This document shows, in pieces, positions 21,998 through 31,306 of a stretch of DNA of 64,000 nucleotides (position 1 is its first letter; every line of letters begins with the position of its first letter). The position numbers and the translations under genes were made by a program. The stretch comes from Methanobacteriales archaeon HGW-Methanobacteriales-1. Its GTDB lineage: Archaea > Methanobacteriota > Methanobacteria > Methanobacteriales > Methanobacteriaceae. The DNA lies in NCBI GenBank assembly GCA_002839705.1, contig PGYO01000001.1, forward strand, positions 372,001 to 436,000. The letters run 5' to 3'. Below the pieces are notes generated by a model. The model did no database searches and had not been told where the DNA came from. It saw only the letters and a program-made list of their open reading frames with translations.

Positions 21998-23590
21998 ATG
22001 ATATGGACGGAAAAATACCGACCCCAAAGTTTTGATCAAGTTATTGGCAATGCTAAGGCCAAAAAAGAGATTAAGGAATGGGTTGATGGCTGGCATAAAG
22101 GTGAACCACAGCAATGCTTGCTTCTAGTTGGTCCGCCAGGCACAGGAAAAACCACTATGGCCCATGTAATAGCCAATGAGTTTTCAGATTCAGTGGAACT
22201 CAATGCCAGTGACAAGCGTTCCTATGATATTATAATGAACACTGTGGGTGAAGCTTCTGCCACCAGTTCACTTTATAACCAGGGATTAAAACTCATAGTC
22301 TTAGATGAAGTTGATGGAATCCATGGAAACGATGATAGGGGTGGAACTCGGGCCATTGGAAAGATTATCAAGGATGGAAAACATCCCCTTATTTTGGCGG
22401 CTAATGATTTCTATAGTAAGCGTCTTAAAACCATTAAAACCAAATGTCAGGTTATTAAGATGCAGAAAGTGCATACCAATTCTATTGCTGCTTTCTTAAA
22501 AAAGATATGTCATAAGGAAGGGGTTAAATTTGATGATGATGTCATAAAAGAACTGGCCAAACGTTCCAGTGGTGACATGAGATCAGCCATAAATGATCTG
22601 GAAGTTATGGCTCAGGGGAAGGACCAAATTACCATGGAAGATATAGCTGTGGTAGGTATAAAGGACTCTACATCTAATATTTTTGATACAGTTCGAATTG
22701 TTCTAAAAAGTAAGACCTTAAAGAAGGTAAAACAGGCCATGCATCTGGATGAAGATCCAACATTAGTAATGGAAATTATCGCTGAAAATATTCCACGGGA
22801 ATATGAAAAACCCCATGAAATCCAAAAAGCTTATGAAATGATTTCCCAGGCCGATTTATACTTTGGAAGGGCTATATCTAGCCGTAATTACACTTACTGG
22901 AGATATGCTTCAGATTTGATGGGATTAGGGGTGGCATTATCCAAGGATGAAACTTATCGTAAGTTTGCCAGATACACTGGTTCATCATCATTCGCTCTGC
23001 TGGGCAGAACCCGCTCTAAGAGGGATATGCGTGATAAAGTGGCCTCAAAAATGGCAGAAAAACTTCATGTTTCTAATCAGGTGGCCATTGCTCAATTTCC
23101 TTTTATGGAGATAATGTTTACCAATGATGAAGTGGCCTATGAAATTTCCACTTATTTGGGACTGGAAGATGATGAGATAAAGCTTTTCCGTAGTAAAAAG
23201 ATTCCCAAAAAAATCGCTAAAAAAGTAAATGATGAGAAGTTAGCTAATAAGAAAAAAGCTGAAGATCAGGTTCCAGATATATCTGAAGGAGGAGAATCTT
23301 CTCTCTTTTCAAGTATTTCTTCACCCACTAAAGTGGAACCTTCTTCTAAACTTTCTGATGATGTTAATCTAAAATTGAATAAAGAAGATGATGATTCAAA
23401 ACCATCTAAAGAATCTGCTGCTAAATCGGGTAATTCTAAATCTAAGAAAAAAGTTTCCTCTAAAAATAAATCATCTAAACTCTCTAAATCTAAAAAAGAA
23501 ACTTCATCAAAAGACTCTGATGTTGATAATGGAGATAAAAAAACTAAAGATAATGATGATGGAAAGCAGACTTCACTTTTCAATTTTTAA
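21998..23590 (+). CDS. rfcL: Replication factor C large subunit
   Basis: Large AAA+ subunit of the archaeal clamp loader. The 530-residue protein has Walker [10 protein letters not shown] and Walker B VLDEVDG near residues 45-55 and 105, then a collar region. The last 110 residues form a highly charged Lys/Ser/Asp-rich tail (from about 420) ending QTSLFNF, a textbook PCNA-interacting (PIP) motif at residues 524-530. It forms an operon with rfcS. Confidence 0.96.
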   Translation: MIWTEKYRPQSFDQVIGNAKAKKEIKEWVDGWHKGEPQQCLLLVGPPGTGKTTMAHVIANEFSDSVELNASDKRSYDIIMNTVGEASATSSLYNQGLKLIVLDEVDGIHGNDDRGGTRAIGKIIKDGKHPLILAANDFYSKRLKTIKTKCQVIKMQKVHTNSIAAFLKKICHKEGVKFDDDVIKELAKRSSGDMRSAINDLEVMAQGKDQITMEDIAVVGIKDSTSNIFDTVRIVLKSKTLKKVKQAMHLDEDPTLVMEIIAENIPREYEKPHEIQKAYEMISQADLYFGRAISSRNYTYWRYASDLMGLGVALSKDETYRKFARYTGSSSFALLGRTRSKRDMRDKVASKMAEKLHVSNQVAIAQFPFMEIMFTNDEVAYEISTYLGLEDDEIKLFRSKKIPKKIAKKVNDEKLANKKKAEDQVPDISEGGESSLFSSISSPTKVEPSSKLSDDVNLKLNKEDDDSKPSKESAAKSGNSKSKKKVSSKNKSSKLSKSKKETSSKDSDVDNGDKKTKDNDDGKQTSLFNF

Positions 23591-23676
23591 TATTCTTTTT
23601 ATTTTAATTTCGGATTTATTATTTTATTAAAATTTAAATAAATTATTTTCAATTACCTATTTTATTCTAAACTATA

Positions 23677-24378
23677 CTATTCAATATCCTCAGTTAGAAA
23701 ACGGCCTGATTTCCGTATATTTTCCCTTACCTGGGGGACTACACTCTCTAAATATGCTAGAAATTCATGGGCCAATTCATTTCCTTCATTTATAGTGCAA
23801 TTTTCTAATTCCTGCCAGGAGCAAATCCATTCTAAGGGCACGTTAATTAATGGATAAATAATCTTTTTATCGCCCCATTTATTTTGAGAACTTTCTAGTT
23901 TTACTTTTTCTCCAGTAAAGATCTGGCCCAGAATATTTTCTACTTCGTGATCCAGAGTTAAGGGAAGTGCTATACTGTCAAATTCCTCATTAATATCATT
24001 TTCATTAAGATTAAATTCCTTTTCAATTATCGTAATTCCATATTTTCGAGTATATGGTTCTAAAATTACTGAAAGGGCCTTATCAGAAGGATCCAGGCTT
24101 TTGTTGATTAAAATTCTTTCTCTGGGGTTCAATGATTCTCCCAGAACTTTGGATGCACGTGCACATATTTTTTGGAAAACTGTGGATCTAATCACTTTCA
24201 TTTCAGGATAATTCTTCTTAAAGAGCTCTTCTTTAGTTCTTGAAAATTTAGAAAACCGGTGATTATTTATTAAAATATTAGGAGGAACCACACTGACAAA
24301 ACGGGTGTCCACACCAATTTTTTTAAAAAAGTGTAATATTTCTTTCTTTTCCACATCTATTATTGAATTTGTGTCCAT
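23677..24378 (-). CDS. Conserved protein of unknown function
   Basis: A 233-residue soluble protein that I do not recognise. It starts MDTNSIIDVEKKEILHFFKK behind a GGGTAAC site. It has a basic middle (FSKFSRTKEELFKKNYPEMK), the segment SLNPRERILINKSLDP and a C-terminal IYPLINVPLEWICSWQELE. The last segment faintly recalls C-terminal parts of PP-loop tRNA-modification ATPases, but no PP-loop (SGGxDS) is present, so no function is assigned. It is convergent with rfcL. Confidence 0.75.
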   Translation of the reverse strand: MDTNSIIDVEKKEILHFFKKIGVDTRFVSVVPPNILINNHRFSKFSRTKEELFKKNYPEMKVIRSTVFQKICARASKVLGESLNPRERILINKSLDPSDKALSVILEPYTRKYGITIIEKEFNLNENDINEEFDSIALPLTLDHEVENILGQIFTGEKVKLESSQNKWGDKKIIYPLINVPLEWICSWQELENCTINEGNELAHEFLAYLESVVPQVRENIRKSGRFLTEDIE

Positions 24379-24648
24379 TGTTACCCTATTGATTTTACTA
24401 TTTTATTAATATTTTACTTATATCATAATGTTAATCAAATAAAAATTTTATAAATATGTCAAATTTACAAATAAAATGCTTGTAAAAATACTATTTAAAA
24501 TATTTTACAATTAATGGTTGTATAATCTGATTAAATAAAAGACAAAATATTTCTCTTTTTAAATTAAAATTATATTTAAAGTAAATTGGTATAAATTCTT
24601 GCTAACTTATCAAATAAAATTCATTAAAATTAATCTGGGGAACTTAAT

Positions 24649-25587
24649 ATGCTTAATATTTTTGGCCGAAAAAAGGATTCAGATGAAAATATCTATGAAA
24701 ATATACTGGAAATAGAATTAAAAGAACCAGTTGATTGCCTTGGTGATTTCACCTATAATTTTTACTGGCAACATCAGGGAGAAAAGATGAATCCTGATGA
24801 AAAGGTCCCTGGAAATGAGCATACATTTCGTGAAGTAGTAGAACACCTTAAAAAAGGCTATAATATTAAAATCATGGGAGATGTGGGCCATCGCTTATGT
24901 TCCAGTATGGGTGTAAACCTTCAGTACTTTGGAGGAGATGGTAAGAATATTGAAGTGGGAAATGTTATCATAGATGGAGATGTGGATTCTAGAATGGGAA
25001 TTAGCATGGCCCGAGGCAGTATTTATGTTAAAGGAAAAATAAAAGAGCCGATTGGTAATTTAATCCAAGTAAAATCTGACTTAAAAGATTATAAAAAATT
25101 TAAATCAATAACTGACATGGTTACCCATGGTTTGAATGGTGAAAAACTAATTGGCGGGGAATTATCCAGAAAACGGTTTAATATTGATGATGGAATAATT
25201 CGAGATACGGTTGGGGCCCGTTTAAATATTGATGCTGAGATTATTCACCACGGTGATGTGGATCTTTCCACTGGAATTCTCATGAGAAAAGGAGTAGTTA
25301 AAGTCAATGGAAGTGCTGGGAAAAATACCGGAGCTCTTTTAAACGGAGGAACTGTGGTTATTAATGGGAATAGTGATGATTTTTCGGCTATTGAAATGAA
25401 AAAAGGAACTCTGATAATAAATGGTGATGCTGGAAAATTTATGGGCGCCCAAAAGGAAAATGGTCTTATTCTGGCTAAGAAAGGGAGACCTATTCCTCCC
25501 ACGGAGCAAAAAAATCTGGAAGAATCAGATAAACAGCTTTTAATTTCTCTGGGTGTTAATCCTTCCGGGTTTCTTAAATTTGAGTAA
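24649..25587 (+). CDS. GXGXG-domain protein (glutamate synthase alpha C-terminal / FwdC-like)
   Basis: A 312-residue protein whose residues about 80-275 form a right-handed GXGXG beta-helix, with repeats such as NVIIDGDVDSRMGISMARGS, KVNGSAGKNTGALLNGG and LIINGDAGKFMGAQ. This fold occurs in the glutamate synthase alpha subunit and in formylmethanofuran dehydrogenase subunit C. No catalytic partner gene is adjacent, so the role is open. GGGGAAC precedes the ATG. The gene is divergent from the preceding unknown gene. Confidence 0.8.
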   Translation: MLNIFGRKKDSDENIYENILEIELKEPVDCLGDFTYNFYWQHQGEKMNPDEKVPGNEHTFREVVEHLKKGYNIKIMGDVGHRLCSSMGVNLQYFGGDGKNIEVGNVIIDGDVDSRMGISMARGSIYVKGKIKEPIGNLIQVKSDLKDYKKFKSITDMVTHGLNGEKLIGGELSRKRFNIDDGIIRDTVGARLNIDAEIIHHGDVDLSTGILMRKGVVKVNGSAGKNTGALLNGGTVVINGNSDDFSAIEMKKGTLIINGDAGKFMGAQKENGLILAKKGRPIPPTEQKNLEESDKQLLISLGVNPSGFLKFE

Positions 25588-25680
25588 CACTTTAATTGTT
25601 TTATGTATAATATTTATTTCATTTATAGAAACTATTTATTGATTTTTTCTCATTTTTTAATTCTGTAATTTACAAAAAAA

Positions 25681-25690
25681 CTTTTTATAG
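25681..25690 (+). promoter_or_regulatory. TATA-like element of the DedA gene
   Basis: CTTTTTATAG is centred about 29 bases before ATG 25715. Initiation about 25 bases downstream would fall within a few bases of the ATG, and no ribosome binding site is present, so the mRNA is probably leaderless. Confidence 0.45.
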
Positions 25691-25714
25691 TAGAGATTGC
25701 CCTTTATTAATAAT

Positions 25715-26323
25715 ATGATTAGTATTGTGGAATATTTGAGTGATGTGGCTATACATCTCATACAGGCCCTGGGTTACTGGGGTGTTTTTATTGGAATGAC
25801 ACTCGAAAGTGCCTGTATTCCGCTTCCTAGTGAAATTATAATGCCTTTTGCAGGGTATGTGGCCTGGACTGGCGAGTTGACCTTAATTGGAATAACTTTG
25901 GCCGGTGCATTTGGAAACCTGGTAGGTTCATGGATTGCTTATTTCATTGGCCTAAAAGAAGGAAGGCCGTTACTGGAAAAATACGGGAAATATATTCTCA
26001 TCACTCATCACAAACTGGAATTGACCGACAAGTGGTTTGAGAAATACGGCCATGAGGCAGTTTTAATTGGTAGATTGTTACCTATTGTAAGGACATTCAT
26101 ATCTTTACCTGCGGGTATTGCTGGAATGGACTTTAAAAAATTTACTATCTACACATTTATCGGATCTCTTCCTTGGTGTTTTGCCCTGGCATATATTGGA
26201 TACAGCTTAGGCCCTAACTGGGATACTATGCGAGATATTTTCCATATGCTGGATTACGTGGTGGCCGCTGCTCTGGTGATTGTTTTCATTTATATTGTCT
26301 ATAAATTGAGAAAAGAAGAATAA
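25715..26323 (+). CDS. DedA-family membrane protein
   Basis: A DedA/SNARE-associated family integral membrane protein of about 202 residues, a group implicated in lipid flipping. Signatures: ESACIPLPSEIIMPFAGY, GNLVGSWIAYFIG and GRLLPIVRTFISLPAGIAGM. Four to five hydrophobic segments, the last near the C-terminus. The ATG at 25715 (MISIVEYLSD) is preferred over a TTG six codons upstream because no ribosome binding site precedes either and the ATG fits leaderless initiation. It is the last clearly chromosomal gene before the provirus. Confidence 0.88.
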   Translation: MISIVEYLSDVAIHLIQALGYWGVFIGMTLESACIPLPSEIIMPFAGYVAWTGELTLIGITLAGAFGNLVGSWIAYFIGLKEGRPLLEKYGKYILITHHKLELTDKWFEKYGHEAVLIGRLLPIVRTFISLPAGIAGMDFKKFTIYTFIGSLPWCFALAYIGYSLGPNWDTMRDIFHMLDYVVAAALVIVFIYIVYKLRKEE

Positions 26324-26626
26324 AATTATTTATAACTCTTTAAACTAGAAAATAATTAATTTAATAATTAAATATTATTTTTTTACAGATTCTTATCTTT
26401 TAATAACAATAAGTTGTGCGTTTTTGTACATTTTTAGTCTATTTTTGACATACTATTTTATATAATAGTTAATACTAATTTTAGTTTATGAAAGTAATAA
26501 CAACTATTGAACTATTTATTAAGTTGTTGATAATTGCAACACTACAAGAGATATATTGTAAAGATCCTGATAAAAAAAAAGTTTATGATTAATTTTAGTT
26601 TAACATAAAAAGATTTAATTATTTTT
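26324..26626. other. AT-rich intergenic region at the possible element border
   Basis: About 300 bases with no gene seen. The string AATTTTAGTTTA occurs twice (near 26477 and 26594). No tRNA gene or clear attachment core could be recognised, and without the other end of the provirus the border cannot be fixed. Confidence 0.45.
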
Positions 26627-26968
26627 TTATATTTGATTTATATTATCAATTAATTGTATGTGATTTATTTTTTCGATTAGTAATTTAGGAAATGTTTCTT
26701 GTAAAAATTTCTTGAATTGTAAGTCATTAGTTATTTCCGCTTCATCATAGAATTTTAATTTGTTTTCAGCACTTGAATAATGTCCTTCTATTGCCATATC
26801 CTTTTTTTCTACAATAAACCCAATTGAGTCCCCTGTTTTAACTTCGTTAGCATTTAGAACTAGCATAATGTCATTAGTTAATTTATATTCTTTCAGGGCA
26901 TCTGCATCTTCAAGTTCAACTAATTCCGTGTCGTCTAAAATGTCTGCCCATTCAAAACTTTTTTTCAT
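26627..26968 (-). CDS. Hypothetical protein, 113 residues
   Basis: Not recognised. A soluble, acidic protein starting MKKSFEWADILDDTELVELE, with alternating charged and hydrophobic stretches and no membrane segment or cysteine. It stands alone on the minus strand between DedA and a group of small genes. It could belong to the chromosome or to the integrated element. Confidence 0.5.
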   Translation of the reverse strand: MKKSFEWADILDDTELVELEDADALKEYKLTNDIMLVLNANEVKTGDSIGFIVEKKDMAIEGHYSSAENKLKFYDEAEITNDLQFKKFLQETFPKLLIEKINHIQLIDNINQI

Positions 26969-27182
26969 AGTATCAGTTTCCCTTTATACTAATATTTTTG
27001 TAAACTTATAGTTAATAATATTTTTTGATAATCATTCATTTTTAGGATATTATTGGAGAACTTGATATTCAAAATAAAACTTATATTTTTTCCTTAAAAA
27101 GAGTAAGAGGTATTATAAATAGTTTTTTCTTTAATTTTAAATCAATAATTATATATTAAAATTATTATCATAAATATTATTA

Positions 27183-27212
27183 GTGTTTAAATCAAGAGAT
27201 TTGAGAAAACAC
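27183..27212. repeat. Hairpin upstream of a small gene
   Basis: GTGTTT and AAACAC enclose a second stem AAATC-AAGA-GATTT with a four-base bulge. This makes an 11-bp interrupted hairpin about 80 bases before the 27292 ATG. Terminator, operator or leader structure are all possible. Confidence 0.4.
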
Positions 27213-27291
27213 ATGGTATTTACGAGAATTTAATAAATTGAATCCCATTCTATTCATTAAGTCAAATAAAATTCTATTGAGGTGGTTTCTC

Positions 27292-27474
27292 ATGAAGAAA
27301 ATGATTGATGAAAATAAATTGGATTTATCTAGAGATGAATTCCAAACCTGGAATGATGATCTAGAAACTGTTAATAAATGTATAAAACAGGAAAATAATG
27401 AAGAATGTCTCTCAGCTGAACTTCAGAATTTATTAGATGAAACTAAGGCTGTAAAGAAAATTATTTCAAAATAA
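27292..27474 (+). CDS. Hypothetical small protein, 60 residues
   Basis: Starts MKKMIDENKLDLSRDEFQTW behind a strong GAGGTGG site; an upstream extension of the frame is not supported. It is acidic and helical throughout and ends in a basic KKIISK. It is convergent with the next minus-strand gene. Function unknown. Confidence 0.55.
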   Translation: MKKMIDENKLDLSRDEFQTWNDDLETVNKCIKQENNEECLSAELQNLLDETKAVKKIISK

Positions 27475-27484
27475 ATAAAAATAC

Positions 27485-27676
27485 TCAATGAATCAAATCA
27501 CAAACATGGAGTTCATCCACGTTCATATTAAAGAAATAGCATTTAGATATTACAATTGCATTATTTGTAACTTCTATATTCGTATCAGATTGATTACATT
27601 GTATACAATTGGGTTCTCCTTCATTTACTTTCCTATAATTAACTTCTTCTAACTTAGGTTTATTGCTTGAGAACAT
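27485..27676 (-). CDS. Hypothetical small cysteine-containing protein, 63 residues
   Basis: A 63-residue frame with a CIQC pair (residues about 24-27) and two later cysteines (ISKCYFFN, LHVCDLIH), which could form a zinc site. GGTG precedes the ATG by a few bases. It is convergent with the plus-strand gene ending ten bases away. Function unknown. Confidence 0.45.
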   Translation of the reverse strand: MFSSNKPKLEEVNYRKVNEGEPNCIQCNQSDTNIEVTNNAIVISKCYFFNMNVDELHVCDLIH

Positions 27677-27778
27677 ATTAACACCAGTTATTAATATGAA
27701 TTTATTTTAATAAAAAATTTTTGATATTAAATTAATATGGAGTAAACATTATTATATACAATTCTAATAAGTATTATC

Positions 27779-28030
27779 ATGTTACGATATGTTGGAGACG
27801 TAGAGTTATCTGATGGCACCATAGGTATTATTTTTGCTGAAAATAATCTAGAATATCTTAATGATGAAAAAATAGAAAAAATTAAGAACTTTTCAATTGA
27901 TGGGGAGAATATTGAAGTTGATATTAAGCACGATAAGAATAAAAAAATGATGTTTATTCAAATAAATGGGCCAAAAAATAAAAAAACAGAACTGAGTCAT
28001 TTTAAAGATTATTATAATAATTTAAAATAA
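27779..28030 (+). CDS. Hypothetical small protein, 83 residues
   Basis: Starts MLRYVGDVELSDGTIGIIFA. It is soluble, with a predicted beta-rich first half and a charged second half. There is no ribosome binding site; a TATA-like stretch about 25-30 bases upstream would make it leaderless. It converges on the lysin gene with seven bases between. Not recognised. Confidence 0.5.
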   Translation: MLRYVGDVELSDGTIGIIFAENNLEYLNDEKIEKIKNFSIDGENIEVDIKHDKNKKMMFIQINGPKNKKTELSHFKDYYNNLK

Positions 28031-28037
28031 AAAATAT

Positions 28038-28778
28038 TTATAAATAAATTATTTTCAAAGCATTAACAGCTCCTCTTCTTTCCTGGAACTGTTTTAAACA
28101 AGCATAACTAACCCATTTTTTACCTCTGCTTGAGTCTAGGATACAAACCATATTTTTAGCCATATCATATCCAATTATAGTGATATAATGGCCATAATAG
28201 TTTTTATAATCCATACATGCAATAGTTCCACCATGCAGCCCAAGGGCTAAGCCTTTATCAATATAGTTTTTGATTTGTTTTAGGCTCTCCAGGTTAACAG
28301 CTAGGAAATTGATATTTTTTCCTTTTTCTTTTGCAGCGGCAATAATCCCTGATTTGAAATTTTCAGGTGTGGACCCAGGACTACTAGCACTCATGGGTTT
28401 TGTTTTCATAAGTGTTCGCAGTCTTTCAATACTTACACTTATTCCTAGGTTAGCCAGTAACCTATTTGCAGTTACACAACCACAGGTCACCATATCGGGT
28501 TGTCCAAGGTAACTAAGATTTAAGACTTTTTGATCTACAGCTGTAGCACTAATTTTCAGTATCCCTAATTTTTTATTAGTGATGGGGCCTGCTCTACCAT
28601 CAACTACTAGACCTTTGGCTTTTTGAAATGCTCTGACAGATTTATCAGTTTCATCAAGGAATTTTCCATCAATATCATATTTATAATATTTTTGATCCTT
28701 CATTGCTTTTTGTAAAATTTTAATATTCTCAGTTTCTTTACTACCTTTAAATAAGACTGTTTTTTCAGTAATTGCCAT
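28038..28778 (-). CDS. Viral lysin: peptidoglycan-binding-like domain plus C39-like cysteine peptidase
   Basis: A 246-residue probable pseudomurein-degrading lysin. The start MAITEKTVLFKGS at 28778 follows AAAGGAGATG. Residues about 10-70 form a PG_binding_1-like domain (LQKAMKDQKYYKYDIDGKFL, then FQKAKGLVVDGRAGP). Residues 85-246 are a papain-like peptidase with candidate catalytic Cys in MVTCGCVTAN, His in GHYITIIGYD and Asp in CILDSSRG. It is the last late gene. The pseudomurein-binding repeats known from PeiW/PeiP are absent. The wall target is inferred from the host type. Confidence 0.75.
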   Translation of the reverse strand: MAITEKTVLFKGSKETENIKILQKAMKDQKYYKYDIDGKFLDETDKSVRAFQKAKGLVVDGRAGPITNKKLGILKISATAVDQKVLNLSYLGQPDMVTCGCVTANRLLANLGISVSIERLRTLMKTKPMSASSPGSTPENFKSGIIAAAKEKGKNINFLAVNLESLKQIKNYIDKGLALGLHGGTIACMDYKNYYGHYITIIGYDMAKNMVCILDSSRGKKWVSYACLKQFQERRGAVNALKIIYL

Positions 28779-28802
28779 AATGTCATCTCCTTTATATTCC
28801 AT

Positions 28803-29244
28803 TCACGTTGTAAAATATCCATCTACAAATTGAAATTAAAATAAATCCGCCACTAATATAATAAGTTAATTTTAGCCAGATTTTCAAATATTAATCACCC
28901 CCAAATAGTCAAATGAGTATGTGCAATTTTTGCACTAACTGAGTTATTGGATAAATTCGAACTACTCCAGAAAATTGAGTTGTTTCCATTTCAGAACATA
29001 CTGAAAAATTAGTTATGAACTTGAACTATACTGAAATTCCGTACAGTTGAAATAAGATTAATTGGAGCAGTTATCAGAGCAGATTTTAATTAAAAGAAAT
29101 TGTTTTACTAAAATGGGTATTTTTAGTTTTTAGTCATCCATCAAAAGTTAGTTTAGCCTCCGATAAAAGCTCCATTGGATGCTCGTGAAAAAGTATAAAA
29201 ATTTAATAAGAATAACTCTTAGTATAATAATTAGGTGAAAAATC
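28803..29244. other. Intergenic region between the lysin and the plus-strand moron
   Basis: About 440 bases holding two divergent promoters. A perfect hairpin GTGCAA-TTT-TTGCAC lies at 28921-28935. A TATA-like AGTATAAAAATTT at about 29190-29203 fits the plus-strand gene. No coding frame was seen. Confidence 0.55.
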
Positions 29245-30198
29245 ATGGACTCATGGAAATGCCCAAATAAAGAATGTGAATGGTCAGGTGAAGGGGAAAA
29301 AGGGAAATTCTGTCCAAAATGCGGGTCTCCTTTAAAAAACACAGAAAAAATTGAAAGTGAAATTAAAGTTAGAAATTTAATAAAAAAAGATAATTCCACT
29401 AAAAAAATGGAAAATGGACCTGCTAAAATAATTTTCAGAGAAGATCATATATTAATTAAAAGAAAAAATATGCTAAGGAAAGAATTTGATCCATTAACTA
29501 TATATTATCATGATATTCATAATTTCAAGTTCATTAAGAAGACATTTACTAAACTTCCACAAATAAAATTTGAAACCTTAACAGATAATTATACGCTTGT
29601 ATTCCGACACGATAAGGAAATAAAACAAAAAATAGAAGAATATTCTTTAGAATTAATTGATAATAATCAAATGACACCAGTTCAAGAAGAAAAAGTACCA
29701 AAACTATTAAAAGATTTACCTATAACTAATAATCCTCGCCTAGTTGCTGTTTTGCGTGAATCTACTCCTGGCAGATTAAAAACCACAAATAATAAAAATG
29801 ATATGTGGGGAATTGCTGAATTAGGAGATGAAGAGCTTATTATTTATAAAAAATCTATGCTTCGTAAAAAGGATCGTGGAGTTAAACACCTCAGATATGA
29901 TCAAATTAATAGTGTGGATTATGATACTCCTAAAACATTAGCAGCAGGAGCTATTCAATTGTATTTAAGTAGTGTTGAATATTCCCTTATGTCTCGTGAT
30001 CCATCCCTTGAACCTTTTTATCATATGATTCGGGAAAAAATGGCTCAGAAATCCGCCCCTGAAACATCACATGTTGTTGTTGAATCATCGCAACCTAGTT
30101 ATATTAACGAATTAAAAGAATTGGCTGAATTGAAAGATTCTGGGATTGTTACTGAGGAAGAATTTGAATTAAAGAAAAAAGAATTATTAGGATTATAA
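29245..30198 (+). CDS. Zinc-ribbon / PH-like / SHOCT protein (viral moron)
   Basis: A 317-residue protein with an N-terminal zinc ribbon (CPNKECEW then CPKCGSPL, residues 5-35), two PH-like beta domains (about 55-135 and 160-265), and a C-terminal SHOCT helix pair (LAELKDSGIVTEEEFELKKK). A GGTGA site precedes the ATG. It is read against all neighbouring late genes and has its own TATA box, as expected of a cargo gene expressed in the lysogen. A role in host physiology or superinfection exclusion is only inferred. Confidence 0.75.
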   Translation: MDSWKCPNKECEWSGEGEKGKFCPKCGSPLKNTEKIESEIKVRNLIKKDNSTKKMENGPAKIIFREDHILIKRKNMLRKEFDPLTIYYHDIHNFKFIKKTFTKLPQIKFETLTDNYTLVFRHDKEIKQKIEEYSLELIDNNQMTPVQEEKVPKLLKDLPITNNPRLVAVLRESTPGRLKTTNNKNDMWGIAELGDEELIIYKKSMLRKKDRGVKHLRYDQINSVDYDTPKTLAAGAIQLYLSSVEYSLMSRDPSLEPFYHMIREKMAQKSAPETSHVVVESSQPSYINELKELAELKDSGIVTEEEFELKKKELLGL

Positions 30199-30561
30199 TT
30201 CTTCCATTTCATTTTGAAAAGTATTGATTTGTTCTCGCCAGGAATCCCTGTCCACCATTATTTGATTATATTCTTGAGGAATAGGTTTTCCAGTTATCTG
30301 ATATTCCATGGTCTTAGTGACAATATAATCAGTGTCACTAAGTTTCTTTTTTAATTCTACTATTTGATTAAATTTAATATCATAAAATTGCTTATTTTCA
30401 TCAATAACTAATTCCTCTCCCTGGAAAAGATAAGGGATTGATTTATTAAATATATTATCAAAAACCTCATCTGATATTTCCACCCGGGCCTCGCCATTTA
30501 TTGAATCATCAAATACTACAATGACTTGATTCTTTTCATTTAGATTAATCCCAATCTCCAT
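30193..30561 (-). CDS. Probable tail-fibre assembly chaperone
   Basis: A 122-residue protein starting MEIGINLNEKNQVIVVFDD behind AGGTGG. Its C-terminal half (VELKKKLSDTDYIVTKTMEY then VDRDSWREQIN) resembles the ending shared by many phage tail-fibre assembly proteins. It directly follows the fibre gene, and its start overlaps that gene's stop. Its own stop overlaps the convergent moron by six bases. Homology is judged by eye. Confidence 0.6.
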   Translation of the reverse strand: MEIGINLNEKNQVIVVFDDSINGEARVEISDEVFDNIFNKSIPYLFQGEELVIDENKQFYDIKFNQIVELKKKLSDTDYIVTKTMEYQITGKPIPQEYNQIMVDRDSWREQINTFQNEMEEL

Positions 30562-30562
30562 T

Positions 30563-31294
30563 CTAACCACCTATTGCGAACCATCTGGCCCCGGTGGCCG
30601 TAGTATTGGTTCTTGTTATGTATATTTGAAATTGACTAGTTGTTCTATTAGCACAGGCGATTCCAGTTACCAGAGTTCCAGGTGCTGTTGTTTCCATGGT
30701 GACCATTACAATGGGAGCATAACTAAAAGCAATTGGAAAGCCTATGGTGACTGCTGTCGGAGTATTTGCTACCGGAGTAATTAAAACATTACCCCAGGCC
30801 ATTTTTAGGCCATTGCCTAAGGAGATATATCCTGAAGCATCTGTCCAGGCATAAGTAACAGGGACAGTATCGGTTTGTTTCCATGCTGACCAACCTACTG
30901 GAGCCCAGTTCTGATAAAACCGTACATAAGAACGTCCCAGATAAGTTGTATATTTCTGGATAGGAAATTGGTCGACAATTGGAATTACTTCTAATATCCC
31001 AGCACCAGCAAGAGTATCTGGATAATGGAGGGCTGCAGTACAATTGACATTTGCATTTTGTGAATATATCCCTTTAATATTTAATGTGTTTAAATCGGTT
31101 CCAGTTGTTCCTAAATTAGTTACGTTGTCATATTTTGCATAAATGCTGCTTAATTCAACACCATCTAATTTGTCTGCGTCCAGGCCCGAGCCTGCCCCAT
31201 CGACTGCGAGTAGTGCTGTGAGTAAATTTGCCGGGAGGAGGTTTTTAAGTACCCCATCGACATCGATTCTTAATGCATTAATATCTCCATTCAT
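30563..31294 (-). CDS. Tail fibre / receptor-binding protein
   Basis: A roughly 243-residue fibre. Residues 1-60 are a helical/collagen-free stalk with LTALLAVDGAGSGLDADKLDG, common in fibres. Residues 90-140 look like a pyocin-knob domain (ALHYPDTLAGAG, then YVRFYQNWAPVGWSAWKQ). The C-terminus (NGLKMAWGNVLI, then ending WFAIGG) resembles the gp53-like fibre tip. The start is taken at ATG 31294, five bases after GGTGA; a TTG and another ATG lie just upstream. It probably recognises the host wall surface. Confidence 0.75.
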   Translation of the reverse strand: MNGDINALRIDVDGVLKNLLPANLLTALLAVDGAGSGLDADKLDGVELSSIYAKYDNVTNLGTTGTDLNTLNIKGIYSQNANVNCTAALHYPDTLAGAGILEVIPIVDQFPIQKYTTYLGRSYVRFYQNWAPVGWSAWKQTDTVPVTYAWTDASGYISLGNGLKMAWGNVLITPVANTPTAVTIGFPIAFSYAPIVMVTMETTAPGTLVTGIACANRTTSQFQIYITRTNTTATGARWFAIGG

Positions 31295-31306
31295 CATTAT
31301 CACCAA

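Noticed and set aside
23677-24378. Annotation of this gene as a tRNA thiolation ATPase
   Set aside because: There is a faint C-terminal resemblance only, and the PP-loop motif needed for that activity is missing.
26470-26610. Repeated AATTTTAGTTTA considered as an attachment core
   Set aside because: Both copies lie on the same side of the provirus and are AT-rich; the other end is not in the window for comparison.
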